The translations under genes were made by a program, and so were the position numbers. Of a stretch of 64,000 nt of DNA, positions 17,201 through 25,290 are shown piece after piece. Source of the stretch: Bacteroidales bacterium (lineage in GTDB: Bacteria > Bacteroidota > Bacteroidia > Bacteroidales > Paludibacteraceae); assembly GCA_015061115.1 (NCBI GenBank), contig SUXE01000018.1:1-64000 (forward strand), given 5' to 3'. Each line of letters begins with the position of its first letter. The first letter of the stretch is position 1. The notes below the pieces were generated by a model that searched no databases, was not told the DNA's origin, and saw nothing but the letters and a program-made list of their open reading frames with translations.

Positions 17201-18825
17201 TGTGGGCTAAAGAGTTTTTGGCAAACTTCAAAGGTACGATCGCATCTAAGTTGTCATCTCGTGGAGGTATCACTCAGGTGTTGATGCCAAGCAACAAACT
17301 TGAGATTGTCGGTCAGGCTGGAGCTCCTCATAAGTTGACTCCTACAGATCAGCGTGGAATTCAGCGTTCTTCTATCTCTAGTACATTCGGTGCATGTGAC
17401 GCTGATTATTCAGCTGTGATTGAGATCACGGATCATGGATGTCCTGACCATAAGAATACAAGAGCTTCTTTCAAGTCTACAATCTCTGGCTTGACAAACG
17501 CAATGTACCAGTGGGTGGACAATTATAATGATCTTCCGAATGAGAAGAGCAGCACGATGAAGAATGCACCTATCGGAACATATTGGTTGGATGTCAAAGG
17601 TATTGATGCCTCTGGCAACTATGTCACTATATCAAGTAATGAGATCCGTGTATCTGATGTCTGTGAGGAGCCAGGAATATTCTATGTTAAGACGCAGGAC
17701 AAGGGCGGTAGCGACGATTTTGCCGGCACTACTTGGGATCAGGCATTCCAGTCTTTGGAGAAGGCAATCGCTGCTGTGACAAAATATAAAAAAGAGAATG
17801 GAGCAGACGCTGCTGCGACAATCCATGTTGCGGGTGGTGAGTATACTTTGCAGAAAGATGCAGGTTTGACGCTTGGTGATCTTCGCAACGTCACAATCCT
17901 TGGTGGTTATGGATCTTCTCCTATCAAGGGAGCTAAACGTGCCCATAAACGTACCCCATCAGATCCTGGATTTGAAACAAGAATCCTTGCTCATAGCGAA
18001 AAGGGTAAGTTCGCGACTTTCTCGTCTTCAAATAAGGATTGGAGGTTCGTTACCGTTCATTTTGTAGGACCAGAGAATGGAATCAACCCATTCATCACAA
18101 TGAACGGTGGTTCTGTAAGATTAGATTCTTGTTTGGTGAGCGGATGCTGGTCTGATAACAACGCTCCATTTATGAATATTGCGGAGACTTCAAAATTTAT
18201 TGTCAACTCTTGTTATGTCTACTCAAACAAGGCAGCTAACGGAGCATTCTTGAATGTGGTGAATAAAGGCAATAAGTCCCACATTACAATCTGTGGCTCT
18301 ACATTCTCCGACAATACTTCGGTGAAGAATGGAGGTGCGGTGATCTACACTGCAAATTCTGCACCGTCAATCAATATTGTGAACAGTACGATGTTCAACA
18401 ACTCTTGTATCAACAATGGATTTGTTGGAGTCGAGACAATAAGAATGACGGGCGGTCATCCTTCGCTCAACGTCATCCACAGCACGATGTGTGGACCATT
18501 CTTCTTCGAGCAGGGAAATGTAAAATTCTCAAACTGTATTGTTGAGGCTGTAGGAAATGCTGATGTTAATGGCGGCTACAGACAGGCCAAGGCGGATCTT
18601 ACGGGTGTTTCTCAACCTGTAAGTTCGGCTGATCATGAAGAGTTCAAAACATTATTCTCAAATATTAAGCTTGGTAACAGCAATACTCCTGTGTTGACAC
18701 TTGTTAAGGAGTTGCCGAAAGTTAATGTTACTAAAGCGTCTTGCCCAGAGTGCTCGGTAGAAACAGACCAGACAGGAGCCCAGAGAAAATCGGACTCTGT
18801 CACACCTGGTGCAGTAGAACAGTAA
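14221..18825 (+). CDS. large secreted protein with two parallel beta-helix regions
   Basis: The 1534-residue product has a signal peptide ending near PVHA (about 25). Residues about 140-650 hold several Ig/PKD-like units, some beginning with Cys-containing motifs such as YIDICENAF, DYVCKGTT and TVCEGSIV. Two homologous right-handed parallel beta-helix blocks follow. The first begins at IYVKEDGNDDENDGRSW (about 662) and the second at FYVKTQDKGGSDDFAGTTW (about 1153); each runs through AFQTLDRAIQ-like, VTVYGGYD-like and MRIENSTVVIDSC-like rungs and ends with a TDQRGIQR or TDQTGAQRK tail. This architecture is common in Bacteroidales surface proteins and polysaccharide-active enzymes. No catalytic residues are evident and no T9SS sorting domain is visible at the C-terminus. 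The gene ends 21 bp before the ACP gene, so it may be read into that operon. Confidence 0.8.
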   Translation: MKWNKLFLINIFMLLGLLLSPVHAAYYGLFETPSTTDSMAVMKTRKSDENITWLCKKTKITHKIHLRRSRYKLSKEDQSMHELSEPVNVVVASPFSVMRMSKPMSFKDMGFPTEDWLDGATITLTFKRSGAPDTLYVGMPAPEKQRPAPQIVEENGKSMFLCRGECRSFRASVPKGLPESNLIYNWYIDNELMTGRYDRWFETYSRANIEDGEHIISCDVRVGENGTPSPRAEYKIVQSTSNENCLKSVRAFPYWGVECANETDPSDFRWNETCEWGSFSWIPIENYSHFYLEAINRKVVAKKITNDPAIKHFQLVEDSEVDDEYKFFDLPLNVKAYAEEPFEGQTIYFRFVGDTVHFTTIPYIRPHVEVNPTYIDICENAFDAEKLELTAKATGFMPGTAHYVWMYSKEKDGVYEELKAPHVRNFVPSRAGFYKVKATDRVYSCESEPVEAGLKTTDCQPVEIICTGQDYVCKGTTTILKSSLEGSAYKYKWYVGRMDAQNVEDLREIPGETSATLQAGANKEDEGYFLEVEKDGRTILSYPFHVRKLATINGNVTLDLQMFPATVCEGSIVNIKASVLTNVFDFELINGKYDYHFLKKSLYDYDYREVKYVKGASSTAILQEVASAVASYKVEVIGCNGKVRKDEPVDMVPRNDNSCNANEIYVKEDGNDDENDGRSWATAFQTLDRAIQELEAMRSTQAHANDNIAIYLAEQVYTPTSEEGFIFPSNVTVYGGYDISPVDGTASGKTRNPRTPANPDGNMTVFKVQDPNGRLVSLVDNHNIKFCGIIFDGSSLAGESTLTGRAMRIENSTVVIDSCFINGFYFKSTSDNPVTAISIEKGSGKGHSKVEIRNTTISQIKGGQVGACISVMDDCELDIWNSCFTNNSSLYKGGVTLLSHNVSPKINIYNSTFYDNQCTSPIGYYGRVLMRFVGGNPTVNIYSSTLSGRFYKEAGTLKIYNSLVECAGRCDEYVNNYPAKSKFKEATKDANETLWAKEFLANFKGTIASKLSSRGGITQVLMPSNKLEIVGQAGAPHKLTPTDQRGIQRSSISSTFGACDADYSAVIEITDHGCPDHKNTRASFKSTISGLTNAMYQWVDNYNDLPNEKSSTMKNAPIGTYWLDVKGIDASGNYVTISSNEIRVSDVCEEPGIFYVKTQDKGGSDDFAGTTWDQAFQSLEKAIAAVTKYKKENGADAAATIHVAGGEYTLQKDAGLTLGDLRNVTILGGYGSSPIKGAKRAHKRTPSDPGFETRILAHSEKGKFATFSSSNKDWRFVTVHFVGPENGINPFITMNGGSVRLDSCLVSGCWSDNNAPFMNIAETSKFIVNSCYVYSNKAANGAFLNVVNKGNKSHITICGSTFSDNTSVKNGGAVIYTANSAPSINIVNSTMFNNSCINNGFVGVETIRMTGGHPSLNVIHSTMCGPFFFEQGNVKFSNCIVEAVGNADVNGGYRQAKADLTGVSQPVSSADHEEFKTLFSNIKLGNSNTPVLTLVKELPKVNVTKASCPECSVETDQTGAQRKSDSVTPGAVEQ

Positions 18826-18846
18826 TAAAAACCACTTAGGACTACG

Positions 18847-19104
18847 ATGGAAACATTGATATCAAATTTGAAGGAGCAATTGTGTGAAGCATTGTCGCTT
18901 GAGGATATTAAACCTGAAGAGATAGGAACTGATGAACCTCTTTTCGGAGACGAGGGTATCGGTCTTGACTCTATTGATGCACTTGAAATCATCCTTTTGA
19001 TTGAGAAAAAGTATGGAATCAAGATTACTGATCCTAAGAAAGCAAAGGAGGCATTCACAAGTGTTCGCACTATCGCACAGTTCATTTCCGACAATAAGCA
19101 GTAG
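18847..19104 (+). CDS. acyl carrier protein
   Basis: The 85-residue acidic product is an ACP with the intact attachment motif GIGLDSIDALE; Ser42 would take 4'-phosphopantetheine. The second-helix pattern and the KKYGIKI segment are typical. It is not the housekeeping acpP by context, which normally sits beside fabF and rnc; here it leads a ketosynthase pair 9 bp downstream. It should carry acyl chains for the products of that pair in the cytoplasm, as in secondary-lipid or aryl-polyene pathways. Confidence 0.9.
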   Translation: METLISNLKEQLCEALSLEDIKPEEIGTDEPLFGDEGIGLDSIDALEIILLIEKKYGIKITDPKKAKEAFTSVRTIAQFISDNKQ

Positions 19105-19113
19105 AAACAGGAA

Positions 19114-20298
19114 ATGAAGATCTTTTGTTGTGCGAGTAGCATCGTAAGTGTGTCGGGAATAGGAGTCGGTAAATGTTTTGATGATATTGCAAACGCTGAC
19201 TATTCGGCAAAGAAACTGCAATACACCGATACCGCACACGAGATACCATTGCGTGAGATCCCATTCAGTAACGAAGAAATAGAACGTATGTTGGCAGACA
19301 ACTATAATGTTGTGCTGCCTTCACGTGTTTATACACGAACCGCTTTGCTTTCAATGCTTACGGTGGCTGATCTGTTGCAGTCGGCTCCATCTCTCTCTGG
19401 CAAGAAAGTTGTGGTTGTCAATGCCACCACTGCAGGCGGTATGGATAAAAGTGAACTCTTTTATCGTGACTATATTGCTAATGGAGATGCTGACATCGCT
19501 CTTGTGGCAGGTCATGAACCGGCTGATTCCACCAAACATGTATGTGATATTCTTAAAAGCATGGGGGCTGATGTAGTGTGGAGCTCAACTATCAGCACGG
19601 CTTGCTCATCATCTGCTGTGGCAGTTGGTGTGGGAATGGACATGCTGAAATGTGGCGACGTGGATTTCGCCATCTGTATGGGTGTTGATCCATTGTGCAA
19701 GTTCACAATAAACGGATTCAACTCACTCGGTATTTTGAGCAAGGATGTCTGCCGACCATTTGATGCCGACAGAGACGGATTGAACCTTGGTGAGGGTGCG
19801 GCAAGTGTTATGTTGACAGCGGATGGAAATATTCCTGCGTTGTGTGAGATGTTGAGTTGTGAGACAGCTTCCGACGCTTATCATCAGACTGCCACAAGCC
19901 CGGATGCGGTCGGACCTACACTTGCTATGAAAGCAGCTCTGAAGAAGGCATGTGTCGACGCGGATAAAATCAGCTACGTCAACGCTCATGGCACTGCTAC
20001 TCCGAATAATGATGAGTCGGAATCGATCGCGATGATTAATGTCTTCGGAGAAAACGTGCCTCCATTCAGTTCCACAAAATTCTGGACGGGCCACACTCTT
20101 GGCGCGTGTGGTGTGTTGGAGTTGGCATTGTCGGCAGAAATGCTGAAAAAACAGACAATACTTCCGACTCGCAATTTTGAAAAAGTGGAGAGGCTGACTC
20201 CCGTCTGCAAGATGGAGAAGACTGAACTTGAATATATAATGACTAATTCATTCGGATTTGGCGGAGGCGCGACATCCATAATAATAAAGAGAGTATGA
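19114..20298 (+). CDS. beta-ketoacyl-ACP synthase (active ketosynthase)
   Basis: The 394-residue thiolase-fold enzyme has a complete Cys-His-His triad: Cys164 in STACSSS, His292 in NAHGTATPNND and His327 in TGHTLGACG. It condenses malonyl-ACP with an acyl-ACP. The N-terminal part is more divergent than in FabF, and its partner is a second ketosynthase-like protein overlapping by 4 bp, as in KS/chain-length-factor pairs of aryl polyene and type II polyketide systems. The final GFGGGATSII segment is the usual KS end. Location is cytoplasmic. Confidence 0.88.
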   Translation: MKIFCCASSIVSVSGIGVGKCFDDIANADYSAKKLQYTDTAHEIPLREIPFSNEEIERMLADNYNVVLPSRVYTRTALLSMLTVADLLQSAPSLSGKKVVVVNATTAGGMDKSELFYRDYIANGDADIALVAGHEPADSTKHVCDILKSMGADVVWSSTISTACSSSAVAVGVGMDMLKCGDVDFAICMGVDPLCKFTINGFNSLGILSKDVCRPFDADRDGLNLGEGAASVMLTADGNIPALCEMLSCETASDAYHQTATSPDAVGPTLAMKAALKKACVDADKISYVNAHGTATPNNDESESIAMINVFGENVPPFSSTKFWTGHTLGACGVLELALSAEMLKKQTILPTRNFEKVERLTPVCKMEKTELEYIMTNSFGFGGGATSIIIKRV

Positions 20299-21143
20299 GT
20301 TGCTATATAAAAAAAGTGTCCACTGTCTCTCCAATTGGTGATTTAGGAGATAACTTGAATCTGAATTCATTCGCCGCCAATACCTTCAATGCTGTAGAAC
20401 CAGACTATAAGGAGGTGATTGTCAATGCCAATTTACGCAGACGAATGAACAGAATGCTGAAGATGGGCACGTATGCCGCGATGAAATGTCTTGCTGACAC
20501 AGATGTGGATATGATGCTCACAGCAACGTCGCTCGGATCAATATCGGACACAGAAAAGATGCTTGACACTATTTATACGAGTGGTGAGACGCTTGGTAAT
20601 CCGACCGCCTTTATCCAGAGCACGTTCAACACTTTGGCTGGCAATATCGCACAATTGAAATCTACGCATATACCAAATATCACGTTTGTGAATCGTGGTG
20701 ACACAGTTGCAAACGCTCTCAGATACGCGCAAGTGAAACTCTCCGGAGATGCTGATAATATATTATATGTGTCATCGGATGAGAAGACGGAATTGTCGGA
20801 ATCAGTTTTGAGAAAATTCAATCTGTCGGCTTCGGGAGAGTATGGAGAAGGCTCGACTGCCATGATTCTTTCATCTGAAAAGACGGGAGCTTTGGCAGAG
20901 ATAGTCTATTCCAAATGTGGGGTAGATGTGCAGACAGCATTGGCTGAGTTGCATATTTCGACAGCGGAGGTTGAGATACTTGATTATAAAAGATGGTGTG
21001 GTGAGTATGCCACAGCATCAGCGTTTGGTGTGGCATTGGCGGCACGGATGTTGGGATTCTGCATGTTTGACGGAAAGACTCACGTCGCCATAGAGCACAG
21101 ATACGGACATGAGATAAGTGTGGTAGTACTGAGAAAATCATAA
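20295..21143 (+). CDS. ketosynthase-like partner protein (chain-length-factor-like)
   Basis: The 282-residue product resembles the short ketoacyl-synthase N-terminal-like family (PF13723 type) found next to ketosynthases in aryl polyene clusters. The ketosynthase region NRRMNRMLKMGTYAA-like (about 47-62), the SLGSISDTEKML stretch (about 79-90) and the FIQSTFNTLAG segment (about 108-118) are recognisable. In place of the nucleophilic Cys region it has no TACSS motif, and the catalytic His residues are not conserved, so it should not condense on its own. The start codon overlaps the ketosynthase stop (ATGA), a sign of coupled translation and a stoichiometric partner. The operon seems to end at the hairpin just after it. 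Confidence 0.75.
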   Translation: MSCYIKKVSTVSPIGDLGDNLNLNSFAANTFNAVEPDYKEVIVNANLRRRMNRMLKMGTYAAMKCLADTDVDMMLTATSLGSISDTEKMLDTIYTSGETLGNPTAFIQSTFNTLAGNIAQLKSTHIPNITFVNRGDTVANALRYAQVKLSGDADNILYVSSDEKTELSESVLRKFNLSASGEYGEGSTAMILSSEKTGALAEIVYSKCGVDVQTALAELHISTAEVEILDYKRWCGEYATASAFGVALAARMLGFCMFDGKTHVAIEHRYGHEISVVVLRKS

Positions 21144-21177
21144 AAAAAGTGCAAATCTAACATGATTTGCACTTTTT
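21144..21177. terminator. bidirectional terminator
   Basis: A 14-bp perfect stem (21144-21157 with 21164-21177, 6-nt loop) flanked by A- and T-runs sits between the convergent KS-partner gene and the FISUMP-like gene and can end transcription from both sides. Confidence 0.9.
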
Positions 21178-21194
21178 AATTTACTATTGTCAGA

Positions 21195-21920
21195 TTATTT
21201 TGTGACTGGTCTTATAGAACGACCGCTTTCATGACCTGAAATAAGTTTGATTTCTCCTTTTTCAGTGTAAGAAAAAATCCATGCACTTCCAGGTGTAGGA
21301 TTTCCTTCGTCAAATGTCGAAGTCCAAATGCGACCTTCTGTTCCAAATAAATACATACCATCTTTCCAGATGTTTCCAGCAAAAGGTAAGAATATGCTCT
21401 TTCCATTCATTCCTACAACATCATAACCTTTTGCCTCTAAATTCAAATTGAAAGTACAGTTGTCGAGCAGCTCCTGAAAATCCTCTTTTGTAGGCATTCT
21501 ACAAGCTTCACCCCAAATTGCTGTGGCAGCGTCGTGTTCTGCTGTCAAAACAGAGTCTTCGCCTATAATACCAGCTTTATAAAGATCTGAGAATCTTTTG
21601 TTATATGAAGGAGCTGACTCTGTATAGAATGATTTTTTTGTAGCGATTTCACCCCAAGCATAATATTGCCCTAGTGTGTCTATCGAATCTGTTCCTAAAT
21701 TTTCAGCAGCCCATTTAGTGCCGCTAGGAAGACCTAAATCTACAAATAGATGACCGTTGATAATAGTGTCTGTCAACACCTTCTCAAATCTGAGACTGTC
21801 AACATCTTTTACAGAATACTCTACTTCTGATCCATCTTTAAGAACGACAATCATTTTTGATTCTGCCAATGTAAGCATAGCTGTTGCTAAAGTGGCAACC
21901 GATAGTAATATTTTTTTCAT
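21195..21920 (-). CDS. secreted FISUMP-like protein
   Basis: The 241-residue product has a signal peptide (ends near TLAES, about 20) and a domain with GHLFVDLGLPSGTKWAAENLG, then a CRMPTKEDFQELLDNC segment and a C-terminal GRSIRPV ending. This is the fold seen in the Fibrobacter succinogenes major paralogous (FISUMP) domain, a widely duplicated secreted module in Bacteroidales with unknown function. An N-terminal stretch with VLKDGSEVEYSVKDVDSLRF (about 26-45) resembles the corresponding part of the next gene. It lies 3 bp downstream of the T9SS-domain gene and is cotranscribed with it. Confidence 0.75.
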   Translation of the reverse strand: MKKILLSVATLATAMLTLAESKMIVVLKDGSEVEYSVKDVDSLRFEKVLTDTIINGHLFVDLGLPSGTKWAAENLGTDSIDTLGQYYAWGEIATKKSFYTESAPSYNKRFSDLYKAGIIGEDSVLTAEHDAATAIWGEACRMPTKEDFQELLDNCTFNLNLEAKGYDVVGMNGKSIFLPFAGNIWKDGMYLFGTEGRIWTSTFDEGNPTPGSAWIFSYTEKGEIKLISGHESGRSIRPVTK

Positions 21921-21923
21921 ATA

Positions 21924-22373
21924 TTAGTCTTTTATGAATTTAACTTTTTTCCCTTCTGCTGAGATAATGTACATTCCCTTTGATAAAGATTCTACATTGA
22001 TGCTTTCTCCTTTGCCAACAATAACTGTCTTACCGCTTATGTCGAAGATGGAAATAGATGTAGATTCTGTCGCTCCTACAAGATAAAGAGTGTGCTTTAC
22101 TGGATTAGGATAAACTTGGATGTTGTTGCCGTTAGAATTCAAATTTTCCACTTTTGCCTGGTTTGTGTTAAATTTCACAACGTTGAAATCTTCGACTTTT
22201 TCACCTTTGAAAGTGTTTACTGTCATCAGATTAGATTCTGATACTTTGATACTCATTACATCGTCTAGTGCAAAAACAGTTGTACTTTTGTCCGCCCTGA
22301 TTCCGATCAGGGATGTGGCTTGAAGGCATGTCGTGACAAATAATGATGCCAAACAAATGACAATTTTTTTCAT
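21924..22373 (-). CDS. short T9SS sorting-domain protein
   Basis: The 149-residue product has a signal peptide (about 1-20), an N-terminal part like that of the downstream FISUMP-like protein (ADKSTTVFALDDVMSIKV), and a C-terminal T9SS type A sorting domain: IQVYPNPVKHTLYL, SISIFDISGKTV and the SLSKGMYIISAEGKKVKFIKD-like end. Such tails direct export across the outer membrane through the Por secretion system and are then cleaved. There is almost no cargo, only about 60 residues, so its role is unclear; it could be a remnant of a larger protein or a small surface factor. Confidence 0.8.
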   Translation of the reverse strand: MKKIVICLASLFVTTCLQATSLIGIRADKSTTVFALDDVMSIKVSESNLMTVNTFKGEKVEDFNVVKFNTNQAKVENLNSNGNNIQVYPNPVKHTLYLVGATESTSISIFDISGKTVIVGKGESINVESLSKGMYIISAEGKKVKFIKD

Positions 22374-22412
22374 TTTTTGTGCTTTTGGTTAATGCTGATA
22401 ATAAAATTTTTG

Positions 22413-22443
22413 CAAAGGTATTTTTATGGTACTACATTTCAAA
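22413..22443 (-). promoter_or_regulatory. promoter of the T9SS/FISUMP pair
   Basis: On the minus strand TTTG (22440-22443) is followed after 19 nt by TACCTTTG (22413-22420), a textbook Bacteroidetes promoter, 39 nt before the start codon at 22373. Confidence 0.75.
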
Positions 22444-22523
22444 GAAAATTTTTGAATTTTCTTGTATTTATGGTTGCAGATATTCACTTTTTGCTTTTAT
22501 TTTGCACCGAAAACGGTATATAT

Positions 22524-23228
22524 ATGTATATATTCATTATTATATTACTTCTTCTTGCTTTTTTGGTTTGGTCCGCTGCCGACATATCGTCGGGGATTTA
22601 TGTAAAAACATTTTGTGGAATCAAGAATTGTGATGAAAAAGTAGTATCTTTGACGTTTGATGATGGTCCTGAATCGGGCACTACTGAAAAAGTGTTGGAA
22701 ATATTGAAAAGGTATGATGTCAAGGCTACATTTTTCTGTATTGGAAGAAAAATTGAGCCAAATTGTACGGTTTTTAAACAAATTATAACATTTGGCCACA
22801 CATTAGGCAATCATTCTTTTCATCACAACGATAATTTTTCCCTACTTTTGCCATCGAGGATGAGGAAAGAGATAGAGCAATGTCAGGCAGAGATAAAAAA
22901 ATATGCAGGATATGAGCCCCGTTTTTTCCGACCTCCGTTGGGAGTCACCAACCCGATGCTGGCTATCGCATTGAAGAAATTCAAGTTTGATGTCATCGGA
23001 TGGAATGTTAGGCCGTTTGATACATCGGCCAAAAACGCAGAAGAGGTCAGCAGACGAGTGATTTCCAAAATCAAACCAGGTTCTTTGGTGCTGTTGCATG
23101 ATAGGATGCCACACACACCGGAAGCCTTGGAGACGATTTTAGACTGGCTCTACGCCAACGGATATAGAGTTGTACCGTTGGAAGAGATGATGGACCGTCT
23201 GAAGAATAAAAAGAAAGGGCAATTTTAA
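22524..23228 (+). CDS. polysaccharide deacetylase (NodB family)
   Basis: The 234-residue product has an N-terminal membrane anchor (about 2-18) and a carbohydrate esterase 4 domain: TFDDGPE (D46, D47), HSFHH (H97 and H101) and RFFRPPLG. The Asp and two His bind the metal that removes N-acetyl groups from sugar polymers. The final HDRMPHTPEALE motif (motif 4-5) is present. The start at 22524 is chosen because the anchor begins there; the frame is open upstream to 22377. It heads a tight run of six plus-strand genes ending at 26694, so it probably works with the LolA-like protein and GT2 on an envelope glycolipid. Confidence 0.8.
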   Translation: MYIFIIILLLLAFLVWSAADISSGIYVKTFCGIKNCDEKVVSLTFDDGPESGTTEKVLEILKRYDVKATFFCIGRKIEPNCTVFKQIITFGHTLGNHSFHHNDNFSLLLPSRMRKEIEQCQAEIKKYAGYEPRFFRPPLGVTNPMLAIALKKFKFDVIGWNVRPFDTSAKNAEEVSRRVISKIKPGSLVLLHDRMPHTPEALETILDWLYANGYRVVPLEEMMDRLKNKKKGQF

Positions 23229-23243
23229 ATTAAATAGAAAAAC

Positions 23244-23906
23244 ATGAAGAATTTATTTAGAAATATCACAGTTGGCGTTATTGCCATGATGATGTCTGTA
23301 GGCTCTGTGTTTGCAGAGGTTCCTGCTGGTTTCAAGGCTTCTTCTTCTATGGAAAAATTCAGAAACGATATGCTTTCAACTGCTAAGTCGATGACAACAT
23401 TGAGAAGTGATTTCGTTCAGACAAAGCATATTTCTGGTATGACAAAAGATATCGTATCGTCAGGAGAGTTCTGTTTCAAGAAAGATGACAAGCTATCTTT
23501 GGACTACAAGAAGCCGATGCCGTCACAGATCATTGTTAATGGTTCAAAAATCAAGATGGTGAGCGGTGGACGTCCAACAGTGATGGATGCGAATGCAAAT
23601 CCGGTTATCGCAAACTTGAAAAAGATGATGTCTGATTGTTTGTCAGGTCAGCTTCCTACAAATTCTAAGGACATCAAACTTGATTTGTATGAGAATGATT
23701 CTCAGTATCTTGTGTATGTCACTCCAAAGGCAGGTTCTCGTGCAGACCATATGGAGGTTGTAGTGACAAAGGCAGATTACACAATTGTGAGCTTCAAGAT
23801 GGTGGACAAACCAAAAGCTAACAAAGAAAGTGACTACATGCAGTTTACATTCACCAACATGAAGCGTAATACCGCAATTGATGATTCGGTTTTTAAAGTA
23901 CAGTAA
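23244..23906 (+). CDS. LolA-like periplasmic lipoprotein carrier
   Basis: The 220-residue product has a signal peptide (cleavage after VFA near 24) and a LolA-like fold: a hydrophobic half-barrel chain with TLRSDFVQTKHISGM (about 50-64), SSGEFCFKKDDKLSLDYKKPMPSQIIVNGSKI (about 73-104) and a C-terminal strand series. LolA proteins ferry lipidated substrates through the periplasm. LolA-like genes of this kind recur in aryl polyene clusters. It lies 15 bp after the deacetylase gene and 6 bp before a lipoprotein gene, which could be its acceptor. Confidence 0.75.
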   Translation: MKNLFRNITVGVIAMMMSVGSVFAEVPAGFKASSSMEKFRNDMLSTAKSMTTLRSDFVQTKHISGMTKDIVSSGEFCFKKDDKLSLDYKKPMPSQIIVNGSKIKMVSGGRPTVMDANANPVIANLKKMMSDCLSGQLPTNSKDIKLDLYENDSQYLVYVTPKAGSRADHMEVVVTKADYTIVSFKMVDKPKANKESDYMQFTFTNMKRNTAIDDSVFKVQ

Positions 23907-23912
23907 AGTACG

Positions 23913-24539
23913 GTGATTAAAAGAGTTCAAAAGTATTTTTTATGTGTTTGTGCGTGCATCCTCTCTCTAAGCGGATGCTCGGACAAACACTTTTCTGCTA
24001 TGCAGACAGCAGGATCAGGTGTATACAACCGTAATGACCTTTATCCGCTTCTGTCTCAAAGCGGAGAAAGTGTCATGTATAATATGACACTGACTTATAA
24101 GGAGTTGAGTATGAACGGCTTCATGGTGGCGACGATGGAGGATAACGAGAGCATTCACGTCGTATGCACTGCGTTCATGGGAATGACACTGTTCGACTTC
24201 ACTATCAAAGATCGTGGTTTTGATGTCAATTCGTGTATGGAACAGCTCGACCGCCCTATAATCAAACATATTCTGAAAAAAGATCTTGTGACGTTGTTTA
24301 CCCGCAACGTAAATTCCACATTCAAAGCGAAAAAATACAAAGAGCCGGCAAAAACGAAGCTTGGCTACAAAATTCGTACGGCCACTGGTAAGGCCCGCTA
24401 CGTGATCGACAATGATACCAGAAGACTTAATCATGTCAGTCTGTCTGGAGGACCATTACGAGCTGAATTTTCTTATTCAGATGAGGCAATCCTCATTTCA
24501 CATCCTCGATTAGGATTGGAAATCACTCTATATCAGTAA
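23913..24539 (+). CDS. lipoprotein, DUF3261-like
   Basis: The 208-residue product has lipobox LSGC (Cys22) and should be anchored in the outer or inner membrane. The remainder contains mostly beta-strand-like segments (LTYKELSMNGFMVATMEDNES, VVCTAFMGMTLFDFTIKDRG), similar in outline to DUF3261/LolB-like lipoproteins that sit beside LolA in aryl polyene clusters. The family assignment is tentative. A GTG is used as start, 6 bp after the LolA-like gene. An outer-membrane receptor for the LolA-like carrier is the most natural guess. Confidence 0.55.
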   Translation: MIKRVQKYFLCVCACILSLSGCSDKHFSAMQTAGSGVYNRNDLYPLLSQSGESVMYNMTLTYKELSMNGFMVATMEDNESIHVVCTAFMGMTLFDFTIKDRGFDVNSCMEQLDRPIIKHILKKDLVTLFTRNVNSTFKAKKYKEPAKTKLGYKIRTATGKARYVIDNDTRRLNHVSLSGGPLRAEFSYSDEAILISHPRLGLEITLYQ

Positions 24540-24549
24540 TATATAGTCT

Positions 24550-25290
24550 ATGCGATATTGTGCTGTAATCCCAATATACAACAACTCCAAGACAATTAGT
24601 AAAGTTGCAAAATCTGTGACACGGTTTGTTGATAGAGTCTATGTGGTGGATGATGGCAGTGATGAAGAGACAAAATCCGTTTTGACGGAATTGAGCAGTC
24701 AGGAAGACGGAATAAAAATCCTTACTTTGTCTGTGAATAGCGGCAAAGGTAAGGCTCTGACCACAGGTTTTGCGGAAGCTTATGCTGATGGCTATGATTA
24801 TGCTGTGGCTTTAGACGCTGATGGACAACACTTCGCTGATGATATCCCTGTTTTGATAGCAAAAGTGTCGGACGAGAAACCGACATTGGTGTGTGGAGTG
24901 AGAAATATCACTACGCAGGAGAACATGCCGTCGAAAAATACCTTCGCAAACAAATTCTCGAATTTCTGGTTTAAGGTGGAGACGGGAAGGGAACTTCCTG
25001 ACACTCAATGTGGATTCCGCGTCTATCCGTTGAAGGAGATTGTGAAAAGACATATTTTCTCGAGCCGTTATGAAGCTGAGTTGGAGATGCTCGTGAGATT
25101 ATGTTGGGCTGACGTGGATATCCAGACTGCCCCGATCAAAGTCTATTATGCTCCTGATGGCGAGCGAATCACACATTTCCGTCCATTCGCAGATTTCTCC
25201 AGGATATCTGTCATGAACACTGTACTATGTACGGGAGCATTGTTCTACTATTGGCCTAAAAAATTGTTTAGATATGTGTGCGGAAAATGA
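24550..25290 (+). CDS. family-2 glycosyltransferase
   Basis: The 246-residue GT-A enzyme begins YCAVIPIYNNSKTI, has the VVDDGSDEET segment (about 34-43) and the DADGQH metal/nucleotide motif (about 93-98), and ends with DTQCGFRVYPL, the acceptor-site segment of dolichol-phosphate-mannose-synthase-like enzymes. A single hydrophobic stretch near the C-terminus (LCTGALFYYWP) suggests weak membrane contact. GT2 proteins of this type are fused to or paired with acyltransferases in aryl polyene clusters. It overlaps the DUF2062 gene by 17 bp. Confidence 0.8.
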   Translation: MRYCAVIPIYNNSKTISKVAKSVTRFVDRVYVVDDGSDEETKSVLTELSSQEDGIKILTLSVNSGKGKALTTGFAEAYADGYDYAVALDADGQHFADDIPVLIAKVSDEKPTLVCGVRNITTQENMPSKNTFANKFSNFWFKVETGRELPDTQCGFRVYPLKEIVKRHIFSSRYEAELEMLVRLCWADVDIQTAPIKVYYAPDGERITHFRPFADFSRISVMNTVLCTGALFYYWPKKLFRYVCGK

